From: Candidatus Nyctobacter psychrophilus
Lineage (GTDB): Bacteria > Vulcanimicrobiota > Vulcanimicrobiia > Vulcanimicrobiales > Vulcanimicrobiaceae
NCBI GenBank assembly: GCA_014305025.1
Contig: JACRTY010000005.1
Span: 1-64,000 of the forward strand
DNA: 64,000 nt
Direction of reading: 5' to 3'
Shown: positions 42,115 to 51,237 of the stretch, in pieces
Numbering within the stretch: the stretch's first letter is position 1
Layout: each line of letters opens with the position of its first letter
Position numbers and translations under genes: made by a program
Notes under the pieces: model-generated
What the model saw: the letters and a program-made list of their open reading frames with translations, nothing else
What the model was told of the DNA's origin: nothing
Databases searched by the model: none

Positions 42115-42414
42115 TTCGTGCTGCCGGCCGCGGCTGCCCCCACGCGGGCGGGCCGAGATTCGATCGGTGAGCCCCGGAACCTGGCCGCACGCCGCTGCCG
42201 CGTTGATTCGGAACGTCGCGGCTTGCTCGCACTGTCCGACCGGCAGCTAGTGTGATCGACTTGCGAGAGGATAGCCCCGCCCAGAGCGCGCACGGAGGGG
42301 GGAGCGCCCTCCAGGCGGCGCCGAGCCCGACCGTTTGTGTGTGGGCTTATTCATGCGCGGTGCCGATGTAGCAAATATGGCTTACCGCACCGACGATATC
42401 GGAGAACCCCGACG
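42115..42414. other. Intergenic region before the PAPS genes
   Basis: 300 bases with no supported gene. It contains G/C-rich self-complementary stretches (for example GGAGGG...CCCTCC near 42295-42312) that could form a terminator-like hairpin after the GT2 gene, but no T-tract. No riboswitch that I can recognise. Confidence 0.4.
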
Positions 42415-43215
42415 ATGACGATGGACCTCCTCGACGAACTCGAGGCGCGCTCGGTTGCGATCTTGCGCGAGGCGTATTTTCGTGTCTCGCCCCTCTGCAT
42501 GTTGTGGTCGATGGGCAAAGACAGCACCGCACTCTTGTGGTTGGCACGCAAGGCGTTTTTCGGCAGCGTCCCATTCCCGGTCGTCCTGCTCGATACCGGA
42601 ATGGAGCTACCGGAAGTCTACGAGTTCCGGGACGCAATCGCCCAAGAGTGGAACCTCGAGCTGCATAACGAGGACTGCCCTCCTGAGTCGGAGATCGACC
42701 CGACGTTACCGCCCGCCACGCGCGCTGCGGCCAGAAAAACGGCCGGACTGCGGGCGCTCGTCGAGCGCCACGGTTACCGTGGGGTAATCGCCGGTATTCG
42801 GCGCGACGAACAGGCCACGCGCGCAAAGGAGCGGGTCTTCAGTCCCCGCGCGGCAGACGGCTCGTGGGACGTCGTGCGGCAACCTCCCGAGCTTTGGGAC
42901 GTCTACCACACGGAGATTCCGGACGGGGCGCACCTGCGCATCCACCCGCTGCTCCATTGGACGGAAACCGACATCTGGCGCTACACGCAGCGTGAGAACA
43001 TCCCGATCGTGCCGCTCTATCTCGCGCGCAACGGTAAGCGCTACCGTTCGCTTGGCGAGAAGAACATCACGGTTCCCATCGACTCCGACGCGGCCACGAT
43101 CGACGAGATCATTGCCGAGCTCGTGTCGACGAAATCTCCCGAGCGCGCCGGCCGGATCATGGATCATGAAAGCGAAGACGCGTTCGAACGGCTCCGTACC
43201 GGAGGATACATGTAA
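42415..43215 (+). CDS. cysD: Sulfate adenylyltransferase subunit 2
   Basis: A 266-residue CysD, the ATP-pyrophosphatase subunit that makes adenylyl sulfate from ATP and sulfate. The PP-loop is [76 protein letters not shown] and [20 protein letters not shown] follow. The ATG at 42415 has GGAGA nine bases upstream. Its stop shares a base with the start of cysNC, so the two subunits are made together. Confidence 0.96.
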   Translation: MTMDLLDELEARSVAILREAYFRVSPLCMLWSMGKDSTALLWLARKAFFGSVPFPVVLLDTGMELPEVYEFRDAIAQEWNLELHNEDCPPESEIDPTLPPATRAAARKTAGLRALVERHGYRGVIAGIRRDEQATRAKERVFSPRAADGSWDVVRQPPELWDVYHTEIPDGAHLRIHPLLHWTETDIWRYTQRENIPIVPLYLARNGKRYRSLGEKNITVPIDSDAATIDEIIAELVSTKSPERAGRIMDHESEDAFERLRTGGYM

Positions 43216-45077
43216 TGCCAAAGCCACAATTGCGGGTCGTGACGGTCGGGCACGTCGATCACGGAAAATCAACCCTGATCGGACGGCTGCTTCACGATAC
43301 GGGAAACCTTCTCGACGGTAAAGCCGACGAGTTGCGCGCGATCAGTGAACGGCGCGGCGTTCCGTTCGAATGGTCGTTCGTACTCGATGCACTGCAAAGT
43401 GAACGAGACCAAGCGATTACGATCGACACGACCCGAATCTGGATGCACCTCGGCGAGCGCGAAATCGTCCTGATTGACGCGCCGGGACATGAAGAGTTCC
43501 TACGCAACATGGTGACCGGCGCCTCCGACGCCGACGCAGCGCTGCTTGTCGTCGACGCTGCCGAAGGTGTCAGCGAGCAGACGCGGCGCCATGCGTTGCT
43601 TCTCGAACTCATCGGTATCCGGCAAGTCGTTGTCGCGATCAACAAGATGGATCGGGTGGGGCACAAGCGCAACGCGTATGAGGCTGTGCGTGCAGAACTG
43701 GAACCGTTGCTGGCCCGCATCGGTGTTGCTCCGACTGCGGTGGTGCCGATCGCCGCGCGCGATGGCGACAACATCGCGGCACAATCGAAAGCCATGCCCT
43801 GGTATACCGGTCCGACCATCGTCGAGACGTTGGCGGCGATGGAGCCGATCCGGCGACACGATGGCGCAGAGTTGCGTATGGCCGTGCAAGGCGTCGTCCG
43901 CCGCGGCACTGACAGAATCGTTGTCGGACGCATCGAAGCCGGGTCGCTCGGCGTCGGGGACGAGGTCGTCCTTTCGCCCGGCGCTCGCATCGCCCGCGTC
44001 AAGTCCCTCGAATCGTGGCCGGGCCCTGCGAAAGGCCGGGCGCAGGCCGGGGAATCGGTCGGCTTCACGCTCGATCTGCCGCTGTTCATCGAACGGGGCG
44101 ATATCGTCAGCAATGCCGCCGCCATGCCTGGGTCGACGACGCTGTTCCGAGCTCGGCTTTTGTGGCTCGGGCGGCGTCCACTCGAAGTGCGCGATCGCTT
44201 GCGCATGCGTATCGGCACCCGCCTCGCACACGTCCAGGTCGAAGCCCTGGAGCGTGGAGTCGACATCACCACGCTCGAGCCCCACGACGCTACGAACGCT
44301 CAACGGAACGACGTGGCCGAGGTCGTTTTCCGCAGCCGAGAATCTCTCGCGCTCGATACGATCGACGAGCATCCGGGACTCGCCCGTCTCATCCTCATCG
44401 ATGGTCTCGAGATCGTTGCCGGAGGGACGATCCTAGCGAGTTTTCCAAGCACCGATCCGAGCCACATCGTCCCAGTGGGCCATCTCCTCAATCGAGAAGC
44501 GCGCGCCGCCCGCAACGGGCATTGCGGCGCCGTCATTTGGATGACGGGGCTTCCCGCTGCGGGTAAATCAACGATTGCGATGCAGCTTGAAAGGCGCCTA
44601 CACGAACGCGGCGTGCAAAGCTACGTGCTCGACGGTGACAACCTGCGCACCGGGCTCTGCCGCGATCTGGGGTTCTCCGATCGCGACCGCAGCGAAAACA
44701 TCCGGCGCGTTGGCGAGGTTGCGACCCTGTTCGGGGACGCGGGCCAGGTCGCGATCGCGGCTTTCATCTCGCCCAGCCGCGCCGATCGTGACGTCGCTCG
44801 ACGTTCGGCCGGTGATCTCTTCCACGAAGTGTTCGTCAAAGCCGACGTTTCCGTCTGCGAGGCACGCGATCCCAAGGGCCACTACGCCCAAGCGCGCGCC
44901 GGCGAAATCCCCGGTTTTACGGGAATCACCGGCGAATACGAAGAGCCGCTGGCGCCGAATCTCGTCCTCGATACCGAACACTTGTCGCTGGACGATGCCG
45001 TATCGACGCTCTTCCACTATGTCATGGAGCAGATCATCGCCGTGCCCTCGCCCGCCCGATCATTTGCAGTCCATTGA
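43215..45077 (+). CDS. cysNC: Sulfate adenylyltransferase subunit 1 / adenylylsulfate kinase fusion
   Basis: A 620-residue bifunctional protein. The N-terminal CysN GTPase has [20 protein letters not shown] (G1), [20 protein letters not shown] (G3), NKMD (G4) and EF-Tu-like beta barrels. The C-terminal CysC kinase has [55 protein letters not shown]. With CysD it makes PAPS, the sulfate donor for sulfotransferases. No PAPS reductase or sulfite reductase is nearby. With the two sulfotransferases beside it, this argues for sulfation rather than cysteine synthesis. Confidence 0.96.
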   Translation: MPKPQLRVVTVGHVDHGKSTLIGRLLHDTGNLLDGKADELRAISERRGVPFEWSFVLDALQSERDQAITIDTTRIWMHLGEREIVLIDAPGHEEFLRNMVTGASDADAALLVVDAAEGVSEQTRRHALLLELIGIRQVVVAINKMDRVGHKRNAYEAVRAELEPLLARIGVAPTAVVPIAARDGDNIAAQSKAMPWYTGPTIVETLAAMEPIRRHDGAELRMAVQGVVRRGTDRIVVGRIEAGSLGVGDEVVLSPGARIARVKSLESWPGPAKGRAQAGESVGFTLDLPLFIERGDIVSNAAAMPGSTTLFRARLLWLGRRPLEVRDRLRMRIGTRLAHVQVEALERGVDITTLEPHDATNAQRNDVAEVVFRSRESLALDTIDEHPGLARLILIDGLEIVAGGTILASFPSTDPSHIVPVGHLLNREARAARNGHCGAVIWMTGLPAAGKSTIAMQLERRLHERGVQSYVLDGDNLRTGLCRDLGFSDRDRSENIRRVGEVATLFGDAGQVAIAAFISPSRADRDVARRSAGDLFHEVFVKADVSVCEARDPKGHYAQARAGEIPGFTGITGEYEEPLAPNLVLDTEHLSLDDAVSTLFHYVMEQIIAVPSPARSFAVH

Positions 45078-45096
45078 GACGGAGCTCGGAATCTCC

Positions 45097-45987
45097 ATGA
45101 CGCCCGGCCCTGACTATGCCGGAGAGAACCTGCTGTTTGTAGCCGGCTGTCCGCGCAGCGGCACGACGTGGGTTCAGCGATTGCTGTCGTGCCATCCCGC
45201 GATCCATACCGGTCAAGAAACTCACATCTTCAACCATTATCTGATGCCCGTCGAAACGGCATGGCGCCGAAGCAAAGCCGGCAGCCCTCGTGGAGTTGGA
45301 CTGGCGGGTTACTTCAGCGACGAGCAGTTTCACCAAGTCTTGAAGTCATTTCTCGTTTCGCTTCTCTCTCCGCTCGTGGCGCCGCTTGCACCAGGAGAGT
45401 TTTTTCTCGAGAAGACGCCGTCCAACGCGCTTTTCATGCCGGAGATTACGGGCTTCTTGCCGGCCGCCCGCATCATCCACGTGCTGCGGGATCCGCGGGA
45501 CGTCGTGGCCTCGTTGCTTGCAGCCTCGCGCTCATGGGGTCGGCGTTGGGCCCCTCGTAACGCCCGCCGAGCCATCACGACTTGGAAAGAACATGTCGGC
45601 GGAGTGCGCGAAGCGAGCCGCAATTTGCCCCCATCGCAGTTCATGGAGATCCGCTACGAAGACCTGCATGCCGATCCGGAGCGCGTCCTGCGCAGCTGCA
45701 TCACGTTCCTCGGTCTCGAGTGGTCCGACGAGCAATTGAGGTCGGCTATCAGCGCGAACGAGCCGGAAAAGGCGGTGACGGAGAACGGCGGGACGCCGAT
45801 CCCGATCGGCGGCGAATTGGGCGCGCGGTTCGGCGGCATGGCCAAAGAACCGAAAGGCTTCATTCGTAAGGCAAAAGTGGGGAGCTGGAAGCAGGACCTC
45901 AACCCCGCCGACAAGTTTTGGATATGGATGCTCGCTCGCAAACAGATGACGGCGAACGGATATCCATGGCGATCTGCGCCGAAATGA
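45097..45987 (+). CDS. PAPS-dependent sulfotransferase
   Basis: A 296-residue sulfotransferase. The 5'-phosphosulfate loop is FVAGCPRSGTTWVQRLLSCH and the 3'-phosphate-binding block is ARIIHVLRDPRDVVASLLAA, with SRSWGRRWAP next to it; MEIRYEDLHADPERVLRSCI and a C-terminal GKVGSW-like segment (KAKVGSWKQDLNPAD) complete the set. It would transfer sulfate from PAPS to a hydroxyl, here most likely on a sugar. It lies 19 bases after cysNC, with GGAG in front of the ATG at 45097, so donor synthesis and use are in one operon. Confidence 0.93.
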   Translation: MTPGPDYAGENLLFVAGCPRSGTTWVQRLLSCHPAIHTGQETHIFNHYLMPVETAWRRSKAGSPRGVGLAGYFSDEQFHQVLKSFLVSLLSPLVAPLAPGEFFLEKTPSNALFMPEITGFLPAARIIHVLRDPRDVVASLLAASRSWGRRWAPRNARRAITTWKEHVGGVREASRNLPPSQFMEIRYEDLHADPERVLRSCITFLGLEWSDEQLRSAISANEPEKAVTENGGTPIPIGGELGARFGGMAKEPKGFIRKAKVGSWKQDLNPADKFWIWMLARKQMTANGYPWRSAPK

Positions 45988-46064
45988 CCCCACTTCGGCG
46001 ACGATGATCCGGTGGACCGCGCAGAGGTTTCGCGGCCGCGTTTTTCTTCTAAATGAACTCGTAG

Positions 46065-47441
46065 ATGGCTAATCGGAGTCGCACCGACTGGTTGCGGTGG
46101 CGTCTACGCTGGGTTTTTGAAGCGCGCTCCGCCGGGGCAGCCGTCATGCATACCTTGGCAGCGCAGTTTGGCGTACTGGGCGTCAATCTCGCGACGGGGC
46201 TCATCATTGCCCGTGAGCTCGCGCCAAAAGGCCGGGGCGAACAGGCGGCGATGACGCTCTGGCCGGCGGTGCTAGCCAGCCTTTTATCGTTCGGGTTGCC
46301 CGTCGCGCTTCGCTACTACGCTGCGCGCGACCGGGCACGAAGTTCGGAACTACTCGGCGTTGCGCTCATCTACGCCGCGCTTCTCGGTTTTGTGGCCACG
46401 TTCGCCGGCATCGTCTTTGTTCCGCATTGGCTATCGCACTACAACGTTCACGTCATCCGGTTTACGCAATGGCTGATGCTTCTCTCGCCGCCGTTCTTGG
46501 TCGCCCGCATATTGCAGTCGTTCCTCGAAGCGCGCGGCGACTTCCGGCAATCGAACTTCATTCTGTACATGCCACCCGCCGGGACGCTCGTGACGCTCCT
46601 CGCGCTCATCGGCTTCCATCGGCTCAACCCGTACACGAGCTCCCTCGCGTATGTGATTCCGACGGTCTTGCTAACCGTCTGGCGCTTGATCGCGCTGCGG
46701 CGCTTCATTCGTTTCCGATTGCCGGACTTCGCCGAAGCAACGCGGCGCCTTTTCACGTACGGCTTCGGCGCATACGGGATCAACATACTGAACACGTTCG
46801 CGGCGCAGATCGATCAAGCGCTCGTCGTCAAGTTCTTATCGCCGGCCGACCTAGGAGCGTATACGGTTGCCCTGACCATCGGGCGGTTGCCTTCGACCAT
46901 CGCGCAGGCTCTGGTTGTCGTGCTACTGCCGCGCGCTACGGCGCTCGAGTTCGATGCTGCGCTCACTCTCGTCGCTCGCGCGGCGCGCGTGAACTTGGTC
47001 GGGACAGCCGTGGCGTCGACGGTGCTGGCACTCGTCGTGCCAACCGCCTTGCCATTTCTGTATGGCCACGCCTTCAGCATCTCGGTGGGGGTCGCGGAGA
47101 TTCTCCTCTTACAGGTCGTTATTAGCTCGACGACGAGCGTGCTCGCCCAATCATTTCTAGCCACCGGTCGGCCAGTGTTCCTAACGATTCTTCAAGCCTT
47201 GGGGTTGGGCACCGCGGTTCCGTTCCTGCTGATGTTGATCCCGCGCTTCGGGTTGATAGGAGCGGCACTTGCGTTGCTCGCTTCAACACTGGTGCGCTTG
47301 GCCTTCATGATGGTGAGCTATCCGCTCTTCCTCAAGCGCCCCCCGCCGAGCCTCGTCCTGCGAACCGATGACATCCGGTTCGTGCGCGAAAGTCTGCGTG
47401 GCGGGCGAAGGGCGCCGCTTCCGCAAGAGGCAGAAATCTAG
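46065..47441 (+). CDS. Polysaccharide flippase (Wzx/MOP superfamily)
   Basis: A 458-residue membrane protein with about 12 helices. It begins HTLAAQFGVLGVNLATGLII, then LWPAVLASLLSFGLPVALRY, and in the middle YGFGAYGINILNTFAAQIDQ followed by LSPADLGAYTVALTIGRLPS, the pattern of MOP lipid-linked oligosaccharide flippases. It likely moves undecaprenyl-linked repeat units across the inner membrane. It follows the sulfotransferase by 77 bases and faces the second sulfotransferase gene tail to tail. Confidence 0.92.
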   Translation: MANRSRTDWLRWRLRWVFEARSAGAAVMHTLAAQFGVLGVNLATGLIIARELAPKGRGEQAAMTLWPAVLASLLSFGLPVALRYYAARDRARSSELLGVALIYAALLGFVATFAGIVFVPHWLSHYNVHVIRFTQWLMLLSPPFLVARILQSFLEARGDFRQSNFILYMPPAGTLVTLLALIGFHRLNPYTSSLAYVIPTVLLTVWRLIALRRFIRFRLPDFAEATRRLFTYGFGAYGINILNTFAAQIDQALVVKFLSPADLGAYTVALTIGRLPSTIAQALVVVLLPRATALEFDAALTLVARAARVNLVGTAVASTVLALVVPTALPFLYGHAFSISVGVAEILLLQVVISSTTSVLAQSFLATGRPVFLTILQALGLGTAVPFLLMLIPRFGLIGAALALLASTLVRLAFMMVSYPLFLKRPPPSLVLRTDDIRFVRESLRGGRRAPLPQEAEI

Positions 47442-47449
47442 CGGCGAGC

Positions 47450-48274
47450 TTACCGAAAAAGATAGCCCGTCTCCGCGCTGCCGAACTCTTCGTCGATTTC
47501 ATGAATGCGCGGCACGCGCTCATACGTCTCCGCCGAATTTACTCTCGTCTTAGTTGGGTTGAGTATCCGCAAGGCATTGCGATGCAACGACGACCTGCGA
47601 AACGGACGCCCCGTGATAAACGCAATTACTTCCCCTAAGGCAAGGAGCCGCTGCTCCACCGATCCGTCTCCAAAGACATCCTCGTACCACAAGGTCATGT
47701 AGGGCAGCCCGCTTTCATCGAGCCGACGCTTTACGCTGACCGATGCGGCATGCTCATCGGCCAGCTCTTGCCGAATTGCCGCCTTGTCGAGCGGCTCGTA
47801 ACGATGGTCCAAGACTTTTCCGCGGTTATTGCGCAGTTGCCAGACACCAGTCTGTTGCCCCATGAGCAGGGACACCGCACGCTGCAAAGCGTTTCTTCGA
47901 TTCAAGAGCACGACCCGGCTCGCTGCCGATGTCAAAAGGTGGTCGTCAATCGAGTGTTCTTGAAATACCGAGCGATCGGATCGTACGACGTGTTTGAAGC
48001 CGTTGTAACGATGCCACAGCCGGTCTACGTCACGTTGCAGCGACGGTAAATCGGGGATTTTTCCCTTCAAGCGGTGTGCGTTGAACGGCTCGCCGGGCGC
48101 AGTGCATATCCCGGCGTAACAGTCTAGGGCTTGGCGTAGAGACGTGCTGCCGGTCCGAGCGCATGCGTAGATGAGAAAGTGGTAACTTCTGTCGCGACGA
48201 TAGCTTCGGTACCCTTCGTCGATGCGGCGCAGGGCTTGTCTTCCATAACGGAGTGCTCGGCGTGGTGTGATCAA
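47450..48274 (-). CDS. Stf0-like sulfotransferase
   Basis: A 274-residue sulfotransferase of a different subfamily from the one at 45.1 kb: FLIYACARTGSTSLRQALDC (5' phosphosulfate loop), YNGFKHVVRSDRSVFQ, VVLLNRRNALQRAVSLLMGQ (3' phosphate-binding Arg/Ser region) and YMTLWYEDVFGDGSVEQRLL. Stf0-type enzymes sulfate carbohydrate hydroxyls, as in mycobacterial sulfolipid. The TTG at 48274 follows AGAGGTG at ideal spacing. The frame is open further upstream, but that part is not family-like. Confidence 0.88.
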   Translation of the reverse strand: MITPRRALRYGRQALRRIDEGYRSYRRDRSYHFLIYACARTGSTSLRQALDCYAGICTAPGEPFNAHRLKGKIPDLPSLQRDVDRLWHRYNGFKHVVRSDRSVFQEHSIDDHLLTSAASRVVLLNRRNALQRAVSLLMGQQTGVWQLRNNRGKVLDHRYEPLDKAAIRQELADEHAASVSVKRRLDESGLPYMTLWYEDVFGDGSVEQRLLALGEVIAFITGRPFRRSSLHRNALRILNPTKTRVNSAETYERVPRIHEIDEEFGSAETGYLFR

Positions 48275-48610
48275 GCTCACCTCTTTTGTGCCTGAATGAG
48301 ATAGCGTACGGTGCCCGGAGAACCGGCTCCTCGACGTAATCGCCTTCATCCAAGTAGTCGGCGGCCCCACTCTGACTACTCCTGAGATCGAGACGGCGCT
48401 CCGCAGGAAGTAAAGGCCGACGCATCAGCGGACGAAGGTACATAGTGCTCAGTCACAGCCCGTACTGCTCCCCGCCACCGAGCCGGGGATACAGGTCACA
48501 CCGTTTCTTCGCGATGCTGGGGGCCCTAATCCCCAGCGCGCGGGCCGCCGAGACCATCATCAGGCTTCCCCTCATTGCCGAAAAAGGCGCCATAGTCAGG
48601 GAGAATTTGA
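48275..48610. other. Divergent intergenic region, sulfotransferase / glycosidase 1
   Basis: 336 bases between divergent genes, expected to hold both promoters. No gene is supported. GGGAGA seven bases before the ATG at 48611 is the ribosome site for the glycosidase. Confidence 0.5.
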
Positions 48611-50785
48611 ATGGCTCGGTGTTCTAAGACCAAGTTGCTGACCTATTTTGCTGCAGGTGTGGCAACGCTGTTGAGCGCGTGTTCCGGAAGTCCGCAGGCC
48701 GGTGCACCGCTTCTTCCGACGTCAGGCTCGAACGAAATGCCCGCGCAGGCGCAGGTTGCCGGCTCGCCCGCATCGCGTTCAGCGACGTCCGGTCAACACG
48801 TCGCCGTCTCGGCGACGACGCCTCCCAGCTATACGAGTGCGGTGCTGTCGGCCAATCCCCTCGCCTACTATCCGCTTGACGATGGCAGCACCACGCTGAC
48901 GGACGCGGCGGCGCATCACATCAACGGGGTTTATGGAAGCCTTGACTCTGCCAGCGGTCCAGGCCTGAGGCTCAACGCGACTGCATCAGAATCGTTACCT
49001 GGGGGCAGCAAATACGGCTACGATAGAAGCAAGTTCGATCAGGTCCCACAAAACGCGCAATTGGAGCCTGCAAGTACGCTCAGTGTCGAAGCATGGCTTC
49101 GAGTTGGCGGTGCCAACACGTCGGGAACAAACGTCTCGGTCGTCGCTTATGGAGGACCTAACTCCGGCGGTGAGCCGTACCTCTTAGCGCTCACGCCGAG
49201 CAACCAAGTCCAGTGGAGTATACTTGGTGCCGGCGCCACGGCAGGTACGGTGGCTGGGAAGACAGCGCTATCTCCCAACGTGCCGCATCACGTTGTCGCC
49301 ACGTACGACGGCGCCACGCTCCAAATTTACGTAGATGGAAATCTTGACGGCAGCGGAGCCGCTCGTGGACCGATAACCTATGGCCGGCAGCGGTTGCATC
49401 CGGGGCTCTCCATTGGCGGTGCTCTTAACAGCCGCACCGCAACGTTGGCCGGTGACCTGTCGGACGTTGCAATTTATGGAAGCACGCTGCCCGCATCTAC
49501 GATCCTAACGCACTATCAACTAGGGACTACGGCCGGGACGCCTCAACCCACGCCTTCGCCGACACCTCAGTCGACACTCCCCCCGGGCGTGACATTGACG
49601 AGTGAGACGCCAAAGACCGCGTTCGCCTTCAGCGACTCATTTGGTGCCAACTCGGTTTTCGGTGACTACCAAGCGTACGGTTCGCAGTTTTCTACGCTTG
49701 GGCCAATGCTAGATTCGGGGTCGATCCGGCACCTCCGGGATGGTAATGCGGCAGTTCTTCCCGGCATCTATTACCTCCCGATGTTTCAAAATCTTTGCCA
49801 GAACGGGATTCGTCACTCCGTGGCCTTCCCGATAAAGACTACGACCGCTTCTGGGATTATTGCGGCGATCAACCAGTACAGTCCGCAATGCATCGATTTC
49901 GTCGAACCGCAGAACGAGATGGATGCGCTCGCCGGGTACGGAAAGAAAGATTCTAACTGGCCCAAGGAGATCGTCGCCGAGCAGACCCTGCTGTACAATA
50001 CGATGAAGAGCGTGCCCGCATTCGCTAACATCACGGTGCTCGGCCCCGCTCTATCCAATCCCGCAAATTACAGTCTACTCGGGAATCTCGACGCGATCTC
50101 GGACGCCGGAAACTCGCACAGCGCCATGTGTGACGCTAATCCGGGATCGACGTTCTACGGTACACTGGGTCACCGAGTCAGCGTCGTAAAGGCTTCATGG
50201 CCGACAAAGCCGGTCTGGGTGACCGAGACCGACTACAACGACAATTCGTCCAACGGCGGCCATTGTGCTGTACCGGATGACGTCATGGCGAAGTACGTCG
50301 CGCGAACGCAAACGGAGCGATTCAATCTCGGCGAACCAAGAATCTACTGGTTTTCGCTCAAAGACAGGCCCCAGGTTATAGCAGGCGACGAGGGACTGCT
50401 CCGGTCGAATAATTCTCCGAAGCCCGCGTACATAGAGATGACGAACCTAATGCAGGTCGTCGGTGATGCGACTAGCAGTACCCCACAGCCGATCAATTGG
50501 GCCCTGGTTGGGAGCGCAACCATTCATCACACGCTGCTCCAAAAAAGCGACGGCACGTACGAGTTATTGCTGTGGAACGAGGTCCCATCTTGGGACACAA
50601 GAAGGCACGTTGAGATGCCGGTCTCGTCGCAAAGCGCGACCGTGTATCTGCAGCAGACCATCGGTACGGCAACATACTATACGTTCAACGCTTCAAATCA
50701 GATGGTGCCAATGTCAGTCAATCAACGTGGCGGAGGCTTCACGATCCCCGTCAGCGACAACATCTCCGTACTCGATTTCAAGTAA
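48611..50785 (+). CDS. LamG-containing glycosidase-like lipoprotein (paralogue 1)
   Basis: A 724-residue exported protein. It has a lipoprotein signal (YFAAGVATLLSACSGS, lipobox LLSAC) and a Ser/Thr/Pro linker. A LamG/concanavalin-like domain follows (residues about 75-305; AYYPLDDGSTTLTDAAAHHI, HHVVATYDGATLQIYVDGNL), then a Pro/Thr spacer and a TIM-barrel region from about 325. The barrel has clan GH-A-style acids: Glu436 in FVEPQNEMDAL and Glu539 in VWVTETDYN. A C-terminal beta domain ends VSDNISVLDFK. It probably cleaves a glycan; I cannot assign a GH family. It is the only one of the three paralogues with the LamG part. Confidence 0.8.
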   Translation: MARCSKTKLLTYFAAGVATLLSACSGSPQAGAPLLPTSGSNEMPAQAQVAGSPASRSATSGQHVAVSATTPPSYTSAVLSANPLAYYPLDDGSTTLTDAAAHHINGVYGSLDSASGPGLRLNATASESLPGGSKYGYDRSKFDQVPQNAQLEPASTLSVEAWLRVGGANTSGTNVSVVAYGGPNSGGEPYLLALTPSNQVQWSILGAGATAGTVAGKTALSPNVPHHVVATYDGATLQIYVDGNLDGSGAARGPITYGRQRLHPGLSIGGALNSRTATLAGDLSDVAIYGSTLPASTILTHYQLGTTAGTPQPTPSPTPQSTLPPGVTLTSETPKTAFAFSDSFGANSVFGDYQAYGSQFSTLGPMLDSGSIRHLRDGNAAVLPGIYYLPMFQNLCQNGIRHSVAFPIKTTTASGIIAAINQYSPQCIDFVEPQNEMDALAGYGKKDSNWPKEIVAEQTLLYNTMKSVPAFANITVLGPALSNPANYSLLGNLDAISDAGNSHSAMCDANPGSTFYGTLGHRVSVVKASWPTKPVWVTETDYNDNSSNGGHCAVPDDVMAKYVARTQTERFNLGEPRIYWFSLKDRPQVIAGDEGLLRSNNSPKPAYIEMTNLMQVVGDATSSTPQPINWALVGSATIHHTLLQKSDGTYELLLWNEVPSWDTRRHVEMPVSSQSATVYLQQTIGTATYYTFNASNQMVPMSVNQRGGGFTIPVSDNISVLDFK
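50054..50603 (+). repeat. 550-bp tract identical to 51868-52417
   Basis: Every base from 50054 to 50603 equals the base 1814 positions downstream in the second glycosidase gene. The sequences on both sides are similar but visibly diverged, with silent and coding changes. The tract covers the catalytic nucleophile region. Confidence 0.95.
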
Positions 50786-50806
50786 ATCGAACAAGGGGTT
50801 TTGCAT

Positions 50807-50844
50807 CCGCAAGGGTCGGTACTCGCCGGCCCTTGCGGTTTTTT
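50807..50844 (+). terminator. Intrinsic terminator after glycosidase 1
   Basis: CCGCAAGGG pairs perfectly with CCCTTGCGG across a 14-base loop and is followed by six T. It lies 22 bases after the stop. Between here and the next start (51238) I see no other supported gene. Confidence 0.92.
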
Positions 50845-51237
50845 GCGCGGTAGGGTTGCACTTTTGCACCGCTAGAGCGCTTAGACGTGCGCAGCGAAAC
50901 ACGTGTTGGACAGCGCGCCCTTTCTAGCTACAGCACGTTCGCTCATGTAAGCGGTCTAGCGGCCGCCCGGCTCACCGTTGCAATCCTATTTGGGATCGTG
51001 TAGCCTGCTATGCGCCGAAGGCGGACCCGCCCGGGGCACTAGAGGAATCGCCAAAAAATACTAGCCTGTGGAGTAGTTGGAATGGCGAGCGCGTTCACGC
51101 GTGGTCATCGCCTACTTCACCCTAGCGGAGCTGACCGAACATGTTGGATGTTCCACATGCGGCTTTGCTTTTGCCCAAAAGCCCCTAAGATGCAGACGTC
51201 GTTGTCTGTGATCGACACTAGATGGATTGAGGTTCTC

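Noticed and set aside
44575-45096. 174 extra codons in frame ahead of the sulfotransferase
   Set aside because: They overlap the cysNC kinase domain in another frame; GGAG and the ATG at 45097 precede the PAPS loop.
48030-48443. 137-codon minus-strand frame upstream of the Stf0-like gene
   Set aside because: Basic low-complexity sequence overlapping the real sulfotransferase in another frame.
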